From: Thermithiobacillus plumbiphilus
Lineage (GTDB): Bacteria > Pseudomonadota > Gammaproteobacteria > Acidithiobacillales > Thermithiobacillaceae
NCBI RefSeq assembly: GCF_038070005.1
Contig: NZ_JBBPCO010000007.1
Span: 96,549 to 160,548 of the forward strand
Reading direction: 5' to 3'
Length of the DNA: 64,000 bases
Shown here: piece after piece, positions 9,170 to 18,301 of the stretch
Numbering within the stretch: position 1 is the first letter of the stretch
How the letters are laid out: every line of letters begins with the position of its first letter
Translations under genes and position numbers: made by a program
The notes under the pieces: model-generated
The model's input: only the letters and a program-made list of their open reading frames with translations
The model's database searches: none
What the model was told of the DNA's origin: nothing

Positions 9170-11143
9170 TCAGGCCGAGGTGCGCACCGCTTCGGTCCGT
9201 TCCTGATCTTCCAGCAAGGCCTTGAGCGACAGATAAATCTGCTTGCTGCGTTGTTGCTGCGCCTGCCGTTCCGCGATCTCGGCCCTGACCTGCGTGATCC
9301 GGGTGTCCAGGTTGTCGAGCACCTGCTCGATGTCCTGCAGGGTCTGCACCTGTTGCTGGATGCGCTGCATATGACGCTCCATCTGGCTTTCCATGATCGT
9401 GATCGCCTCATCTACCCAGGTGCGCGCCTGCACCAGGGTCTCTGCCACAAAGTCGCGGGTCCGCTGGGCCACGGTCAGGAAGGCCTTGCGCACCACGGTG
9501 CTCTGGGTGTTCACCGCGATCTCCAGACGCTTGCCGAAGCGCTCGTATTGCTCGGCCATTTCCTGCAGTTCCGCCCGACGCGGCAGGATGGCATAGGGCA
9601 GCGCATCCAGGTGGCTCAGGCCATGGCGCTGCTCCAGGTCGCTGTAACAGGCCAGCATGAGTGAACTCAGGCGCTCGACCCCGTTCAGGGCCAGATCAAA
9701 TCGGTCCATGGCTTCGGTGAAAAAGCGCCGTAGCCGCTCCTGTATGCCCGCCGTGGTCCAGGCACTGAGCATCTCGTTCTTGGCATTGCTGATGATCAGG
9801 TCCAGCCCCACTGGATCCAGGGGCGCGAAAAGCTGGCTGCCTGCCTGTTCCAGCAACTCGCGTTTCTTCTTTTCAAAGCGGCTGCGCTCATCCTCGAAGC
9901 GGCTGATGGCCCGCTGATGCTGGGCCAGCAGGGCCGGCACCTTGCTTTCGCCATTGCTTTTCAGATCCGTCAGGGAAGCAAGGTTCTGTTCCAGCTCATG
10001 GATCTGACCCTTGAGCAGCACCTGATGCTCTGACAGCAGCCGGCCCAGGGTATCGCGCACTTCATGACAGATGCGCTCGCGCCGAGCCGGGATCAATTGC
10101 CGGGCAATGGCGTCTTCCAGGGCCTCGATGCGGCTTTGCTCGATCAGTGCGGCCTGATTCTTCACGCGCCCGATCAGGGCCTTCTGGGCGGACACGGCGA
10201 TGACCTGCCGTGCGTCGATCCCGAGCCGCTCGGCCGTGCGGGCCACTTGTACCGCGATCTCTCGCTCGATCTCGGCCGGGGCTTTCAGTTCGTCCCAGAG
10301 CGTATCGATCTTGTTGAGCACCACCAGATGATTCTGGCGCGGGTTGCTGGCGATGTAATTTTCCCAGATATCCAGATCCGAGTGCGTGACGCCGGTGTCC
10401 GCGCTGAGGATGAAGATGACCGCATTGGCCTCCATGAGCATGGACAGGGTCAGTTCCGGTTCCGCGCCAATGGCGTTGAGGCCCGGCGTGTCGAGGATGT
10501 TCAGTCCGGCGGCGAGAATGGGATGGGGCAGATTGATGATGGCATGACGCCAGCGCGGGATCTGTACCTTGCCCAGACCGCAGGAGGGGCAGATGCTGTG
10601 CTGGCGATTCCTGGGTGTCTGGTTCAGCGGCGGACACAGCCCGATCTTACGTGCCTCTTCCAGGGCCACGCAGCTCGTGTCGGTGAGCTGCTTGAGTGCT
10701 GCATTGCGCTGCGCCGGCTGGTCCAGCAAAAGCGGCAATTTGCGCCAGATGCTCTGGGAGCGCTTGAGGTCCTGAATGGTGTGATCCAGGGCGCGGCTGG
10801 TAATGGGCAGCAGGCGCAGGCCCGGCACGCCAAGCCCGGCATGCTGGATCTCCACTGGACACATGGTGGTCTGGCCCGAACTCGAAGGCAACAGCCGGCC
10901 GCCGAACTCGCTGAAGAAAAGCGCGTTGATCAGTTCCGACTTGCCGCGTGAAAACTCACCAACAAAGGCGGCCCGGACGCTGTCATTGGCGATGGCATGG
11001 GCGAGATTGCCCAGACGCAGCAGGCTGCTGCCCGGTAGCAGGCCGGTGAGGGCAAGCTGTTCTTCGAGCTGCTGGATCAGGCCGGCAACCTGCCCGCGCC
11101 AGCCATTGAAGGCATTCAGTTGGTCAAGAATGGGTTGCTGCAT
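9170..11143 (-). CDS. Dynamin-like large GTPase
   Basis: A 657-residue bacterial dynamin-family GTPase. P-loop GEFSRGKS is at 62-69, the Ser/Thr switch is in SSSGQTTMCP, G3 is DTPGLN, G4 is NKID, and long predicted helical and coiled-coil segments fill residues ~360-650, with a Gln-rich region before the C-terminus. A CPSC motif sits in an insert between the P-loop and G3, about residue 187. The start at 11143 follows GGAAG and lies nine bases after the mutM stop; the longer frame overlaps mutM. Such proteins remodel membranes or act in chromosome/stress functions; the role here is unassigned. Confidence 0.85.
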   Translation of the reverse strand: MQQPILDQLNAFNGWRGQVAGLIQQLEEQLALTGLLPGSSLLRLGNLAHAIANDSVRAAFVGEFSRGKSELINALFFSEFGGRLLPSSSGQTTMCPVEIQHAGLGVPGLRLLPITSRALDHTIQDLKRSQSIWRKLPLLLDQPAQRNAALKQLTDTSCVALEEARKIGLCPPLNQTPRNRQHSICPSCGLGKVQIPRWRHAIINLPHPILAAGLNILDTPGLNAIGAEPELTLSMLMEANAVIFILSADTGVTHSDLDIWENYIASNPRQNHLVVLNKIDTLWDELKAPAEIEREIAVQVARTAERLGIDARQVIAVSAQKALIGRVKNQAALIEQSRIEALEDAIARQLIPARRERICHEVRDTLGRLLSEHQVLLKGQIHELEQNLASLTDLKSNGESKVPALLAQHQRAISRFEDERSRFEKKKRELLEQAGSQLFAPLDPVGLDLIISNAKNEMLSAWTTAGIQERLRRFFTEAMDRFDLALNGVERLSSLMLACYSDLEQRHGLSHLDALPYAILPRRAELQEMAEQYERFGKRLEIAVNTQSTVVRKAFLTVAQRTRDFVAETLVQARTWVDEAITIMESQMERHMQRIQQQVQTLQDIEQVLDNLDTRITQVRAEIAERQAQQQRSKQIYLSLKALLEDQERTEAVRTSA

Positions 11144-11151
11144 GGACTTCC

Positions 11152-11964
11152 TTATGTCTGGCACTTGGGGCAATGAAAGGTGCTGCGCTGTCCAATCCGG
11201 GTTTGGCGGATGACATTGCCGCAAAGCGCGCAGGGCGCTCCCTCGCGTCCGTATACCTGCAAAGATAGAACAAAATATCCCGGCTTGCCGCTGGGCGCGG
11301 AAAAATCACGTAAAGTCGTGCCGCCGGCCTCGATGGCTTCCTGCAGCACGGTCTTGATGGCCTGGGCCAGCCGCGCATGACGCGCGCCGCTGATCCTGCC
11401 CGCTGCCCGCGCCGGATCGATTCCGGCCCGGTAGAGCGCCTCGTTGGCGTAGATGTTTCCCACCCCGGCCACCACCCGGGCATCCATGATGAATTGCTTG
11501 ACGGCCTGCTGCTTGTTTCGAGCGCGTGCGGCGAGATAGGCGCCGTCAAATGCCGGAGACAGAGGCTCCGGACCGATGTCCGCCAGCAGCTTCGGCTCGC
11601 TGCCAGCCGGGTACCAGAGCAGGGCGCCGAAGCGGCGCGGATCATGCAGGCGCAGCACAAAGCCATCGTCGAGCAGCAGATCGACATGATCATGCGGGCG
11701 GAGCGGAGTATCGGTCGGGACTACCCGCAGGTTGCCGGACATACCCAGATGCAGCAGCAGGAAACCACTTTCCAGATCGATGATGAGATATTTGGCGCGC
11801 CGGCGCACCTGCAGTATCTGCTGGCCGTGCACCTTCGCGTCGAGATCCTCGGGGACCGGCCAGCGTAGCCGGGGATTGCGCACGATCGCACCCGCAATGG
11901 TGTGCCCCAGCAGATGGGGTTCGATCCCCCGGCGGGTGGTTTCGACTTCAGGTAGTTCGGGCAT
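11152..11964 (-). CDS. mutM: Formamidopyrimidine-DNA glycosylase (Fpg/MutM)
   Basis: A 270-residue bifunctional base-excision repair enzyme that removes 8-oxoguanine and cleaves the abasic site. It begins with the catalytic PELPEVE after Met (Pro nucleophile and Glu) and ends with a C-x2-C-x16-C-x2-C zinc finger (CALC...CPKC). Length is normal. It lies 9 nt after prmC and 8 nt before the GTPase gene in the same direction. Confidence 0.97.
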   Translation of the reverse strand: MPELPEVETTRRGIEPHLLGHTIAGAIVRNPRLRWPVPEDLDAKVHGQQILQVRRRAKYLIIDLESGFLLLHLGMSGNLRVVPTDTPLRPHDHVDLLLDDGFVLRLHDPRRFGALLWYPAGSEPKLLADIGPEPLSPAFDGAYLAARARNKQQAVKQFIMDARVVAGVGNIYANEALYRAGIDPARAAGRISGARHARLAQAIKTVLQEAIEAGGTTLRDFSAPSGKPGYFVLSLQVYGREGAPCALCGNVIRQTRIGQRSTFHCPKCQT

Positions 11965-11973
11965 GCAGGGCCT

Positions 11974-12849
11974 TTATTGGGGTGGCACTTGGCCGCCGCT
12001 GACCCGCTCGCGCCCGCCCAGGTCCAGGCGTGTCTGGACCTGCTGATAGCCGGTATTTGTGAGCAGATCCCGCACCGCCTGGCCCTGCTCGAAGCCATGC
12101 TCCAGCAGCAGATGTCCGCCGGGCTCGAGATGGCCAGGGGCCGTGCGGATGATATGCCGCAGGGCATCGAGACCGTCCGGGCCGCTGATCAGGGCTTCCA
12201 GGGGCTCATCCTGGAGCGCGTTCAGGTGTGGGTCGTCGGCGGCGATATAGGGCGGGTTGCTGACGATCAGATCAAAACGCAAATCAGTTGCTAATGGCGC
12301 GAACCAGTCGCCCTGCAGCCAGCGCACGCTTAGCCCAAGCGCCTGGCCATTGTTTTGTGCAACTGCGAGGGCCCGGGCGCTGCGCTCCACCGCAAACACC
12401 CTCGCCTGCGGGCGCTCGCGGGCCAGCGCCAGGGCAATGGCGCCACTGCCGGTGCCCAGATCGAGAATGTTGCCCTTGAAAGTTGGGGGTAGCCGCTCAA
12501 GTGCCGATTCGACCAAAATTTCCGTATCCGGACGCGGGATGAGCACGGCGGGGCTGACAGCCAGCTCCAGGTTCCAGAAGGCCCAGTGGCCCAGAAGATA
12601 GGCCAGGGGGCGGCCACCAAGCCGCTCGGCAATCATTTCCTCAAGTCGTGCAATGATTGTTGGCGCTGCCGCCTGGTCGCTCTCGCGCAGCAGAAAGCCC
12701 CGGTCCACTTGTAGTACCTGCATCAGCAGCAGTTCGGCCTCCAGGCGCGGGACGTCCGAAATCCCGGCCAGCAGTGTCTGGATCTGGCGTTGCAGGTCCT
12801 GGATGCGCGGCCCGCTGAGGGTCGGGGCGGGGCGGGAAGGGATAGGCAT
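11974..12849 (-). CDS. prmC: Peptide chain release factor N5-glutamine methyltransferase
   Basis: A 291-residue HemK-family methyltransferase that methylates the GGQ glutamine of release factors RF1/RF2. It has an N-terminal helical domain, the SAM motif DLGTGSGAIALALA (about residues 137-150) and the catalytic NPPY near 204. It lies between pyrC-like and mutM in a single-direction gene run. The ribosome-binding site is weak, so the exact start is less certain than the identity. Confidence 0.95.
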   Translation of the reverse strand: MPIPSRPAPTLSGPRIQDLQRQIQTLLAGISDVPRLEAELLLMQVLQVDRGFLLRESDQAAAPTIIARLEEMIAERLGGRPLAYLLGHWAFWNLELAVSPAVLIPRPDTEILVESALERLPPTFKGNILDLGTGSGAIALALARERPQARVFAVERSARALAVAQNNGQALGLSVRWLQGDWFAPLATDLRFDLIVSNPPYIAADDPHLNALQDEPLEALISGPDGLDALRHIIRTAPGHLEPGGHLLLEHGFEQGQAVRDLLTNTGYQQVQTRLDLGGRERVSGGQVPPQ

Positions 12850-12870
12850 GCGCGAGGACCCCGGTGAGGG

Positions 12871-14163
12871 CTAACTGCCCGGCCGGCAAAATACCTGTCG
12901 TCCGCCAACGAAGGTATGGCGCACGACGCCGCGCAGCTCCCAGCCGCCGTAGGGGCTGTTCTTGCCGCGCGACAGGAAGCGTTCGGGATCGACGACGAAT
13001 CGCGCCTCGGGATCAAACAGGCAAAGATCCGCCGGCGCGCCCACGGCCAGGGTGCCGGCGGAAATCCCCAGGATGCGCGCCGGGCCGGTCGTCACCCGCG
13101 CCAGGGCATCCTTCAGATCCAGCACGCCTTCATCCACCAGACGCAGTACCAGCGGCAGCAGGGTATCGAGCCCGCTGATGCCAAAGGGCGCGCTGTGGAA
13201 GGTGTCGCGGCTCAGGTCCGCATGCCAGGGGCTGTGATCGCTGCTGATGGCGGCGAGCGTGCCGGCGCGCAGGGCGCTACGCAGGGCGTCACGGTCCCGA
13301 TGCGTGCGCAGGGGCGGGCAGGTCTTGGCGTGCACGTCGAAATAGCCGATGTCGTAATGCGTCAGGTGCAGGTGGTGGATGCTGACGTCGGCGCTGAGGG
13401 GCAGGTTGTTGCCCATCCGGCTGAATTGCTCCAGGCTGGCGGCACTCGACAGATGCTGGATGTGTACGCGGGCGCCGGTCAGCTCGATGAGGCTCAGGTC
13501 CCGCATCAGGCCGATCACTTCGGCGGCCGTTGCCTGTCCGGCCAGGCCCAGGCGGGTGCTGACCTCACCCTCATGCATGTCCCACCTGCCGAGCGTGGCA
13601 TCCTCGCTGTGGAGAAACACCGGGATTTTCAGGCTGGCGGCATATTCTAGGGCATTGCGCAGCACCCGGGCGTTCTGGATGGGATGATCAGCGTTGCTCA
13701 TCGCCAGGGCGCCGGCATCGCGTAAGGTGGCCATCTCGGCGAGCTGCTCGCCCTGGAGCTGCTGGGTCAGGGCACCCAGCGGGTAAAGTCTTGCCAGACC
13801 CAGCTCTGCGGCGCGGCTGCGCTGATACTGGATGACGCTGGCTGCATCGGCCACGGGCTCGGTATCGGGCGGACAGGCCAGGCTGGTAATGCCACCGGCC
13901 ACGGCTGCCCGCAGTTCGCTTTGCAGATCGCCATGTTGCGGCTCGCCCGGATCACGCAGGCGCGCGCGCAGATCCACCAGTCCCGGACAGAGCACCAGCC
14001 CACTGGCATCCAGGGTCTCGTCCGGCTGGAAGCCCTGCGGCGGCTCGCCACGGCCGACGATCAGCCCAGCGGCAATGAAAAGATCCTCGCGGCCCTCGAA
14101 GCCGCTGGCCGGATCGATCAGGTGTGCGTTGATGATGCGTCGAGAGATGGGCCTGTTGTTCAT
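12871..14163 (-). CDS. Dihydroorotase-like protein (PyrC', probably inactive)
   Basis: A 430-residue amidohydrolase-superfamily protein aligned with class I dihydroorotase. The first metal-binding motif, normally D-x-H-x-H-x-R-x-P-G, reads D-L-R-A-R-L-R-D-P-G at about residues 59-68, so both metal-ligand histidines are arginines. HIQHLS and SSDHSPW are still present. Adjacent pyrB-pyrR match the Pseudomonas arrangement, in which an inactive PyrC' is a structural subunit of the aspartate transcarbamoylase. I infer the same role here, with the active dihydroorotase encoded elsewhere. Confidence 0.88.
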   Translation of the reverse strand: MNNRPISRRIINAHLIDPASGFEGREDLFIAAGLIVGRGEPPQGFQPDETLDASGLVLCPGLVDLRARLRDPGEPQHGDLQSELRAAVAGGITSLACPPDTEPVADAASVIQYQRSRAAELGLARLYPLGALTQQLQGEQLAEMATLRDAGALAMSNADHPIQNARVLRNALEYAASLKIPVFLHSEDATLGRWDMHEGEVSTRLGLAGQATAAEVIGLMRDLSLIELTGARVHIQHLSSAASLEQFSRMGNNLPLSADVSIHHLHLTHYDIGYFDVHAKTCPPLRTHRDRDALRSALRAGTLAAISSDHSPWHADLSRDTFHSAPFGISGLDTLLPLVLRLVDEGVLDLKDALARVTTGPARILGISAGTLAVGAPADLCLFDPEARFVVDPERFLSRGKNSPYGGWELRGVVRHTFVGGRQVFCRPGS

Positions 14164-14167
14164 GGCG

Positions 14168-15172
14168 CTATGACGGGTTTCCGGTCTGTTGTGGTTCGCG
14201 CGCGCCCGCGAGCTGGCTTAGCACGGCCATGCGGATCGCCAGGCCATGGGTCACCTGCGGCAGGATGACGGCACGCGGGCCGTCGGCCACCGCCGAGTCG
14301 ATCTCCACGCCGCGGTTCATGGGCCCTGGGTGCAGCACGATGGCAGCCGGGTCGGCATAGTCCAGGCTGCGTTCGCTCAGGCCATATTCGGCAAAGTATT
14401 CAGCGAAGCTCGGCAAGAGACTCGCTTCCATGCGCTCTTTCTGCAGGCGCAGCATGGTGATGACATCCACGCCATACAGCCCCTCGCGCAGGTCATGATA
14501 GACCCGTACGCCAAGATGCTCGACCTGGGCCGGCAGCAGGGTTTTCGGTGCTATCACGCGAATATCCGGACAGCCGAGAGTGGCCAGGGCATGGATCTGC
14601 GAGCGCGCCACTCTTGAGTGCAGGATGTCGCCGACGATGGCCACCTTCAGGTTCTCGATCGGGCCCTTGTAGCTGCGGATGGTGAAAACGTCCAGCAACC
14701 CTTGCGTGGGGTGGGCATGGCGACCGTCACCGGCATTGATCACCCAGGCATCCTGGTCCACGTGGCGGGCCACGAGATGGCTGGCGCCGGCGTCCTGATG
14801 ACGGATCACGAAGCCATCCACATGCATGGCCATCAGGTTGTCGATGGTGTCGAGCAGGGACTCGCCCTTGCTGCGGCTGCTGGTGGCGACATTGATGTTG
14901 AGCACGTCGGCGGACAGGCGCTTGGCCGCCAGTTCAAAGGTGGTGCGGGTGCGGGTGCTGTTCTCGAAAAAGAGGTTGACCACGGTCCTGCCGCGCAGGG
15001 TGGGCGTCTTCTTGACGGCGCGCTCGCCGATCTGCAGGAAGGATTCGGCGGTGTTGAGAATCTCCAGTAGCAGGTGTTCCGGCAGGCCCTCGATGCTGAG
15101 CAGGTGCCCGAGACGCCGATCCGGGCGTAGCTGCGGGTTGCCGCCAGGGCGGTTGGACATGAAAAGATTCAT
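14168..15172 (-). CDS. pyrB: Aspartate carbamoyltransferase catalytic chain
   Basis: A 334-residue enzyme that makes N-carbamoyl-L-aspartate, the committed step of pyrimidine synthesis. The carbamoyl-phosphate motif STRTRTTFE is near residue 70 and the HPTQGLLD loop near 157. The N-terminus is longer than in E. coli PyrB, as in the class that forms dodecamers with a PyrC-like subunit. The start overlaps the pyrR stop as ATGA, and pyrC-like follows after four bases. Confidence 0.96.
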   Translation of the reverse strand: MNLFMSNRPGGNPQLRPDRRLGHLLSIEGLPEHLLLEILNTAESFLQIGERAVKKTPTLRGRTVVNLFFENSTRTRTTFELAAKRLSADVLNINVATSSRSKGESLLDTIDNLMAMHVDGFVIRHQDAGASHLVARHVDQDAWVINAGDGRHAHPTQGLLDVFTIRSYKGPIENLKVAIVGDILHSRVARSQIHALATLGCPDIRVIAPKTLLPAQVEHLGVRVYHDLREGLYGVDVITMLRLQKERMEASLLPSFAEYFAEYGLSERSLDYADPAAIVLHPGPMNRGVEIDSAVADGPRAVILPQVTHGLAIRMAVLSQLAGAREPQQTGNPS

Positions 15173-15675
15173 GCGGGGCTATCGGCGCCCTGCTGTTGGC
15201 GGATCTCCAGACGCAGGGGCTCGGGCCCGGTCAGCTTGATCTGTTCGCCAGATTGCAGGGGTTGGTACATGCCGACGACATCCGCCTGGATGGGCAGTTC
15301 GCGACCATCGCGATCCACCAGCACCGCCAGGGTGATCTGTGCCGGGCGGCCATAATCGAAGATCTCGTTCAGGGCGGCGCGGATAGTGCGCCCGGTATGC
15401 AGGACGTCATCCACCAGCAGGATGTGGCGGTTGTCGACATCGAAGGGGATGTGCGAGGCCCGCACCTGGGGGTGCAGGCCAATGCGGGTGAAGTCATCCC
15501 GGTAAAAGGAAATGTCCACCTGGCCCGCTTCCGTCTCCAGATCGAGCCGGCGCTGCAGGGCCTCGGCCACCCAGACCCCGCCGGTATAGATGCCGATGAT
15601 CGCGGCATCGTCCGGCAGGCGAGAGCGCAGTTTTTCCGCCATCTGATCAAGTACTGCCTCGATGTCATCCCTCAT
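15169..15675 (-). CDS. pyrR: Bifunctional pyr operon regulator / uracil phosphoribosyltransferase PyrR
   Basis: A 168-residue phosphoribosyltransferase-fold protein. The PRPP-binding motif is [17 protein letters not shown] at about residues 89-105. It converts uracil and PRPP to UMP and in some bacteria binds pyr mRNA. It overlaps ruvX upstream by 11 nt and pyrB downstream by 4 nt. I saw no clear anti-terminator element immediately before pyrB, so an attenuation role cannot be supported from the sequence. Confidence 0.95.
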   Translation of the reverse strand: MRDDIEAVLDQMAEKLRSRLPDDAAIIGIYTGGVWVAEALQRRLDLETEAGQVDISFYRDDFTRIGLHPQVRASHIPFDVDNRHILLVDDVLHTGRTIRAALNEIFDYGRPAQITLAVLVDRDGRELPIQADVVGMYQPLQSGEQIKLTGPEPLRLEIRQQQGADSPA

Positions 15676-16117
15676 CCGCTCCCCCCTTGCCTGCCTGTTC
15701 CACGAGAAAACTGTCCAGGATCATCCGTGCGGCCGTCTGGTCGAGGAGTTTAGCACGTTTGGCTGCAGGCAGGCCGCTCTCACGCAGTTCCTCTTCGGCG
15801 GCGAAACTGCTGAGCCGCTCATCCACGAAGTAGGGTTGCAGATGATATCGTCCCGCCAGGCGATTGCCAAAGCGCTTGGCTCGCGGGGTCATGGGTCCGG
15901 GGCTGCCGTCCATGTTCACGGGCAGACCGATCACCAGGGCATGGGGCTCCCAGTCGGCCATGAGGCGATCGAGCGCATCCCAGTCGAGGCCATTTGGCCC
16001 GTTGCGCACGGTGGCGATGCCCTGCGCACCGTTGCCCGGCAGACTGGCGAAGGCCACCCCAATGCGTCGCAGGCCAAAGTCAAAGCCCATGAAGCGTCTG
16101 AATCTGTCCGGCAGCAT
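15665..16117 (-). CDS. ruvX: Holliday junction resolvase-like RuvX (YqgF)
   Basis: A 150-residue RNase H-fold nuclease of the YqgF/RuvX family, implicated in 16S rRNA pre-processing. It contains the opening strand MGFDFGLRRIGVA with its catalytic Asp, the VIGLP...MDG strand, and FVDERLSS near residue 96. Starts at 16117 or nine codons later are both possible. It sits between yqgE and pyrR in the conserved gshB-tonB-yqgE-ruvX-pyrR order. Confidence 0.95.
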   Translation of the reverse strand: MLPDRFRRFMGFDFGLRRIGVAFASLPGNGAQGIATVRNGPNGLDWDALDRLMADWEPHALVIGLPVNMDGSPGPMTPRAKRFGNRLAGRYHLQPYFVDERLSSFAAEEELRESGLPAAKRAKLLDQTAARMILDSFLVEQAGKGGADEG

Positions 16118-16137
16118 CCCCTCAGGCCAGCACGCGT

Positions 16138-16701
16138 TCAGGCATGTCCCGCCACGTCCGACAGCAGCAACAGATCCACGCCGATGGATTTCGCGGCACT
16201 GTGCCAGCGCCGGTCCACGCCCTCGTCGAAAAGGAGCTGCGCGGTGGCGGGCACATTGAGCCAGCTGTTTTCCATGAGCTCGGCCTCCAGTTGTCCGGCA
16301 TCCCAGCCGGCATAGCCCAGGGCGAGCAGAAAATGATCGGGCCCGCCATGTCCGCTGGCAAGCGCCTCCAGGATGTCCTTGGAAGTGCTCAGCGCGATCT
16401 CATCGCTGACCGGCAAGGAGGAACTCCAGTTCCCGACTGGCGCGTGCAGCACGAAACCACGTTCCGGCTGCACCGGCCCACCCCAGTGAACGGGGCGCAT
16501 ATTGACGCTGAAGGGGCCTTCCGGCAGGCCGATCTGGCTGAAGACGTCGCCGAGGGTCAGGTCGAGCACCCGGTTGACCACGAGCCCCATGGCGCCCTCG
16601 GCGCTGTGCTCGCAGATATATATGACACTCTGATGAAAGTCCGGAGCGGCCAGCGCCGGCATGGCAATGAGGCACTGGTTCTTGAGCGAGGGAAAGGACA
16701 T
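16138..16701 (-). CDS. YqgE/AlgH family protein (UPF0301)
   Basis: A 187-residue member of the UPF0301/AlgH family, identified by the N-terminal run LKNQCLIAMPALAAPDFHQSVIYICEH and the later LALGYAGWDAGQLEAE. Biochemical function is not established; the name AlgH comes from an alginate-related locus in Pseudomonas. It lies directly upstream of ruvX as in most Gammaproteobacteria, and 73 nt after the tonB-like gene. Confidence 0.92.
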   Translation of the reverse strand: MSFPSLKNQCLIAMPALAAPDFHQSVIYICEHSAEGAMGLVVNRVLDLTLGDVFSQIGLPEGPFSVNMRPVHWGGPVQPERGFVLHAPVGNWSSSLPVSDEIALSTSKDILEALASGHGGPDHFLLALGYAGWDAGQLEAELMENSWLNVPATAQLLFDEGVDRRWHSAAKSIGVDLLLLSDVAGHA

Positions 16702-16774
16702 GGGCAGAATCCTGTCTGGTCAGACAACTATGAAATTCATTGAAACACGTTTGTGCGGCCCGGCCAATATCTGC

Positions 16775-17377
16775 TCAGTACACTTCGCCGGCGCGGAAAT
16801 TCAGGGTGCGGATGATATGCAGGACCGCAGTATCGCCTTTCAGTTCCGGCGGGAAGGGGTCAAAGGGTGCCGCCATCTCCACGAAACGGCGAGCAGCAGC
16901 ATCGAGTAGCGGTATTCCCGACGAACGCAAGATGGCAATGCCGGCCAGGCTGCCATCCGGGCGCAGGCTGACGTCCAGCACCAGGCTGCCATGCAGGTGC
17001 CGGTCCCGCGCCTCGGATGGATAGTTCAGGTTACCGACGCGCTCCACCTGCTGGCGCCAGACTTCGAGATACTGCTGATGAATGCTGTTGCGGGTATCCG
17101 CAGTGAGAAAGCGTTCCTGACCGCTGGGTAGGTCCAGCGCCAGCTCGGTGCCTTCAGGCGCGGCATCCATCTTGCCGCCGGGTTCGCTAAATTCTTTCAA
17201 TTGACCCTGGACGGGAGCAGGGGAAAGCTCCACTTCAATCGGTTGCGGCGGCAACTGCTTGGGTGCCGGATGCGGGCGGAAACCCACGCCCAGCAGCAGC
17301 ATCAGATGCAGCAGTGCCGACAGCAGCAGCCAGGGAAACAGGCGATCGCCCGCCTGGCACATGGCTTGCCAGGACAT
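16775..17377 (-). CDS. TonB family C-terminal domain protein
   Basis: A 200-residue inner-membrane protein with one N-terminal transmembrane anchor (about residues 14-32), a short Pro-rich linker and a C-terminal TonB domain (VWRQQVERVGNLNYPSEARDRHLHGSLVLDVSLRPDG...). Proteins of this locus couple the proton-motive force to outer-membrane transport or related tasks. The start at 17377 forms a TGATG overlap with the preceding gene. Without that context the upstream frame could be read much longer, but that extension is only the opposite frame of the Gx gene. Confidence 0.88.
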   Translation of the reverse strand: MSWQAMCQAGDRLFPWLLLSALLHLMLLLGVGFRPHPAPKQLPPQPIEVELSPAPVQGQLKEFSEPGGKMDAAPEGTELALDLPSGQERFLTADTRNSIHQQYLEVWRQQVERVGNLNYPSEARDRHLHGSLVLDVSLRPDGSLAGIAILRSSGIPLLDAAARRFVEMAAPFDPFPPELKGDTAVLHIIRTLNFRAGEVY

Positions 17378-17922
17378 CAGGGCCGGCCCGAAGGGCGGCT
17401 GGCGAGCTGAAACAGAATCCAATGTGCGATCAAACCGTTGAAGGTCCCGAAAATGAGGCTGGCGGCCAATAAGGGCGGCAGCAGCCAGAACACGCCTGCA
17501 TGCTGTACGAATACAAGATAGGCCATGAGAAACTGTGCGCCTATGTGCGCCATCGCGGCCAGCAGGGAAAACCCCAGGGGCCCGAAGCCGCGCCCCGGCA
17601 GCCAGCGGGCCGGCCAGAGTATCAGCAGGCTGCCCAGGGCGCCGGCCAGGCTCAGCCAGAAGGTCGGGCTGAACAGGGTCCCGAGCAGCAGCGCGCTCAC
17701 CAGTACCCGCAACAGGCTGACCCAGACCGCATCCCGATAACCGTAACGGCACAGGGTCACGATGACCACGATGTTCGCCAGCCCCGGTTTCAGGCCGGGG
17801 AGCAGTGGCGGCAGGGCGCTTTCGACGATGTGCAGGGAGACCGCCAGCGCGGTCAGGCTGGCAATGCGCCAGTCCTCGCGACTGATTGCGCGTACCCCGT
17901 CCACCTCACTCGGCGATGGCAT
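17377..17922 (-). CDS. Gx transporter family membrane protein ('heptaprenyl diphosphate synthase component I')
   Basis: A ~181-residue, highly hydrophobic protein with about five transmembrane segments. It matches the Gx transporter family (LPPLLPGLKPGLANIVVIVTL, glycine-rich helices), resembling ECF-type substrate-binding components. Genes of this family commonly sit beside NusG domain II and ApbE/FMN-binding proteins. The ATG at 17922 overlaps the previous gene by 17 nt; a GTG 27 nt upstream is also in frame. Despite frequent annotation, there is no prenyl synthase motif. Confidence 0.82.
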   Translation of the reverse strand: MPSPSEVDGVRAISREDWRIASLTALAVSLHIVESALPPLLPGLKPGLANIVVIVTLCRYGYRDAVWVSLLRVLVSALLLGTLFSPTFWLSLAGALGSLLILWPARWLPGRGFGPLGFSLLAAMAHIGAQFLMAYLVFVQHAGVFWLLPPLLAASLIFGTFNGLIAHWILFQLASRPSGRP

Positions 17923-18301
17923 CGAGTTTCTGGTTCCCGGGAGCTTCACCCGGAATCAGGACCAGCACATGGTTGGGCACGCAGGCGGCACTGTCCTGGG
18001 CCTTTTCCTGCCAGCCGGCGCGAATGCATTGCTTGCCCGAGCAGGGACTGGAAACCACATGCGCCCGGCCGTCATGGATCTCGACCAGGGTCGGCCCCAG
18101 CGGTCCCTCGACCGTGACCCGTCGATCCTGATCCAGCGGCAGCTCGGCAATCAGCGTCTTGCCTTCGAAGATCTGCACCGTCCTGCCCGCCGCGCGGCTC
18201 TGATTCATCCACAGCAGCACCGGCAGGAGCAGCAGCAGGATGAGGATCAGCACGCGGTCGGCGGGGGTGCTGGCCTCACGCAGCCATTTCCAGGCAGTCA
18301 T
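17906..18301 (-). CDS. NusG domain II-containing membrane-anchored protein
   Basis: A 131-residue protein with one N-terminal transmembrane helix (VLILILLLLLPVLLWM, about residues 17-32) and a C-terminal NusG-II domain. It shows the cysteine pattern typical of the stand-alone family: SSPCSGKQCIRAGW followed by ACVPNHVLVLI. It is unrelated in function to transcription factor NusG. The start codon overlaps the apbE stop as TGATG, and the end overlaps the Gx gene. Inferred role: an extracytoplasmic partner in flavin-dependent redox chemistry. Confidence 0.85.
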   Translation of the reverse strand: MTAWKWLREASTPADRVLILILLLLLPVLLWMNQSRAAGRTVQIFEGKTLIAELPLDQDRRVTVEGPLGPTLVEIHDGRAHVVSSPCSGKQCIRAGWQEKAQDSAACVPNHVLVLIPGEAPGNQKLDAIAE

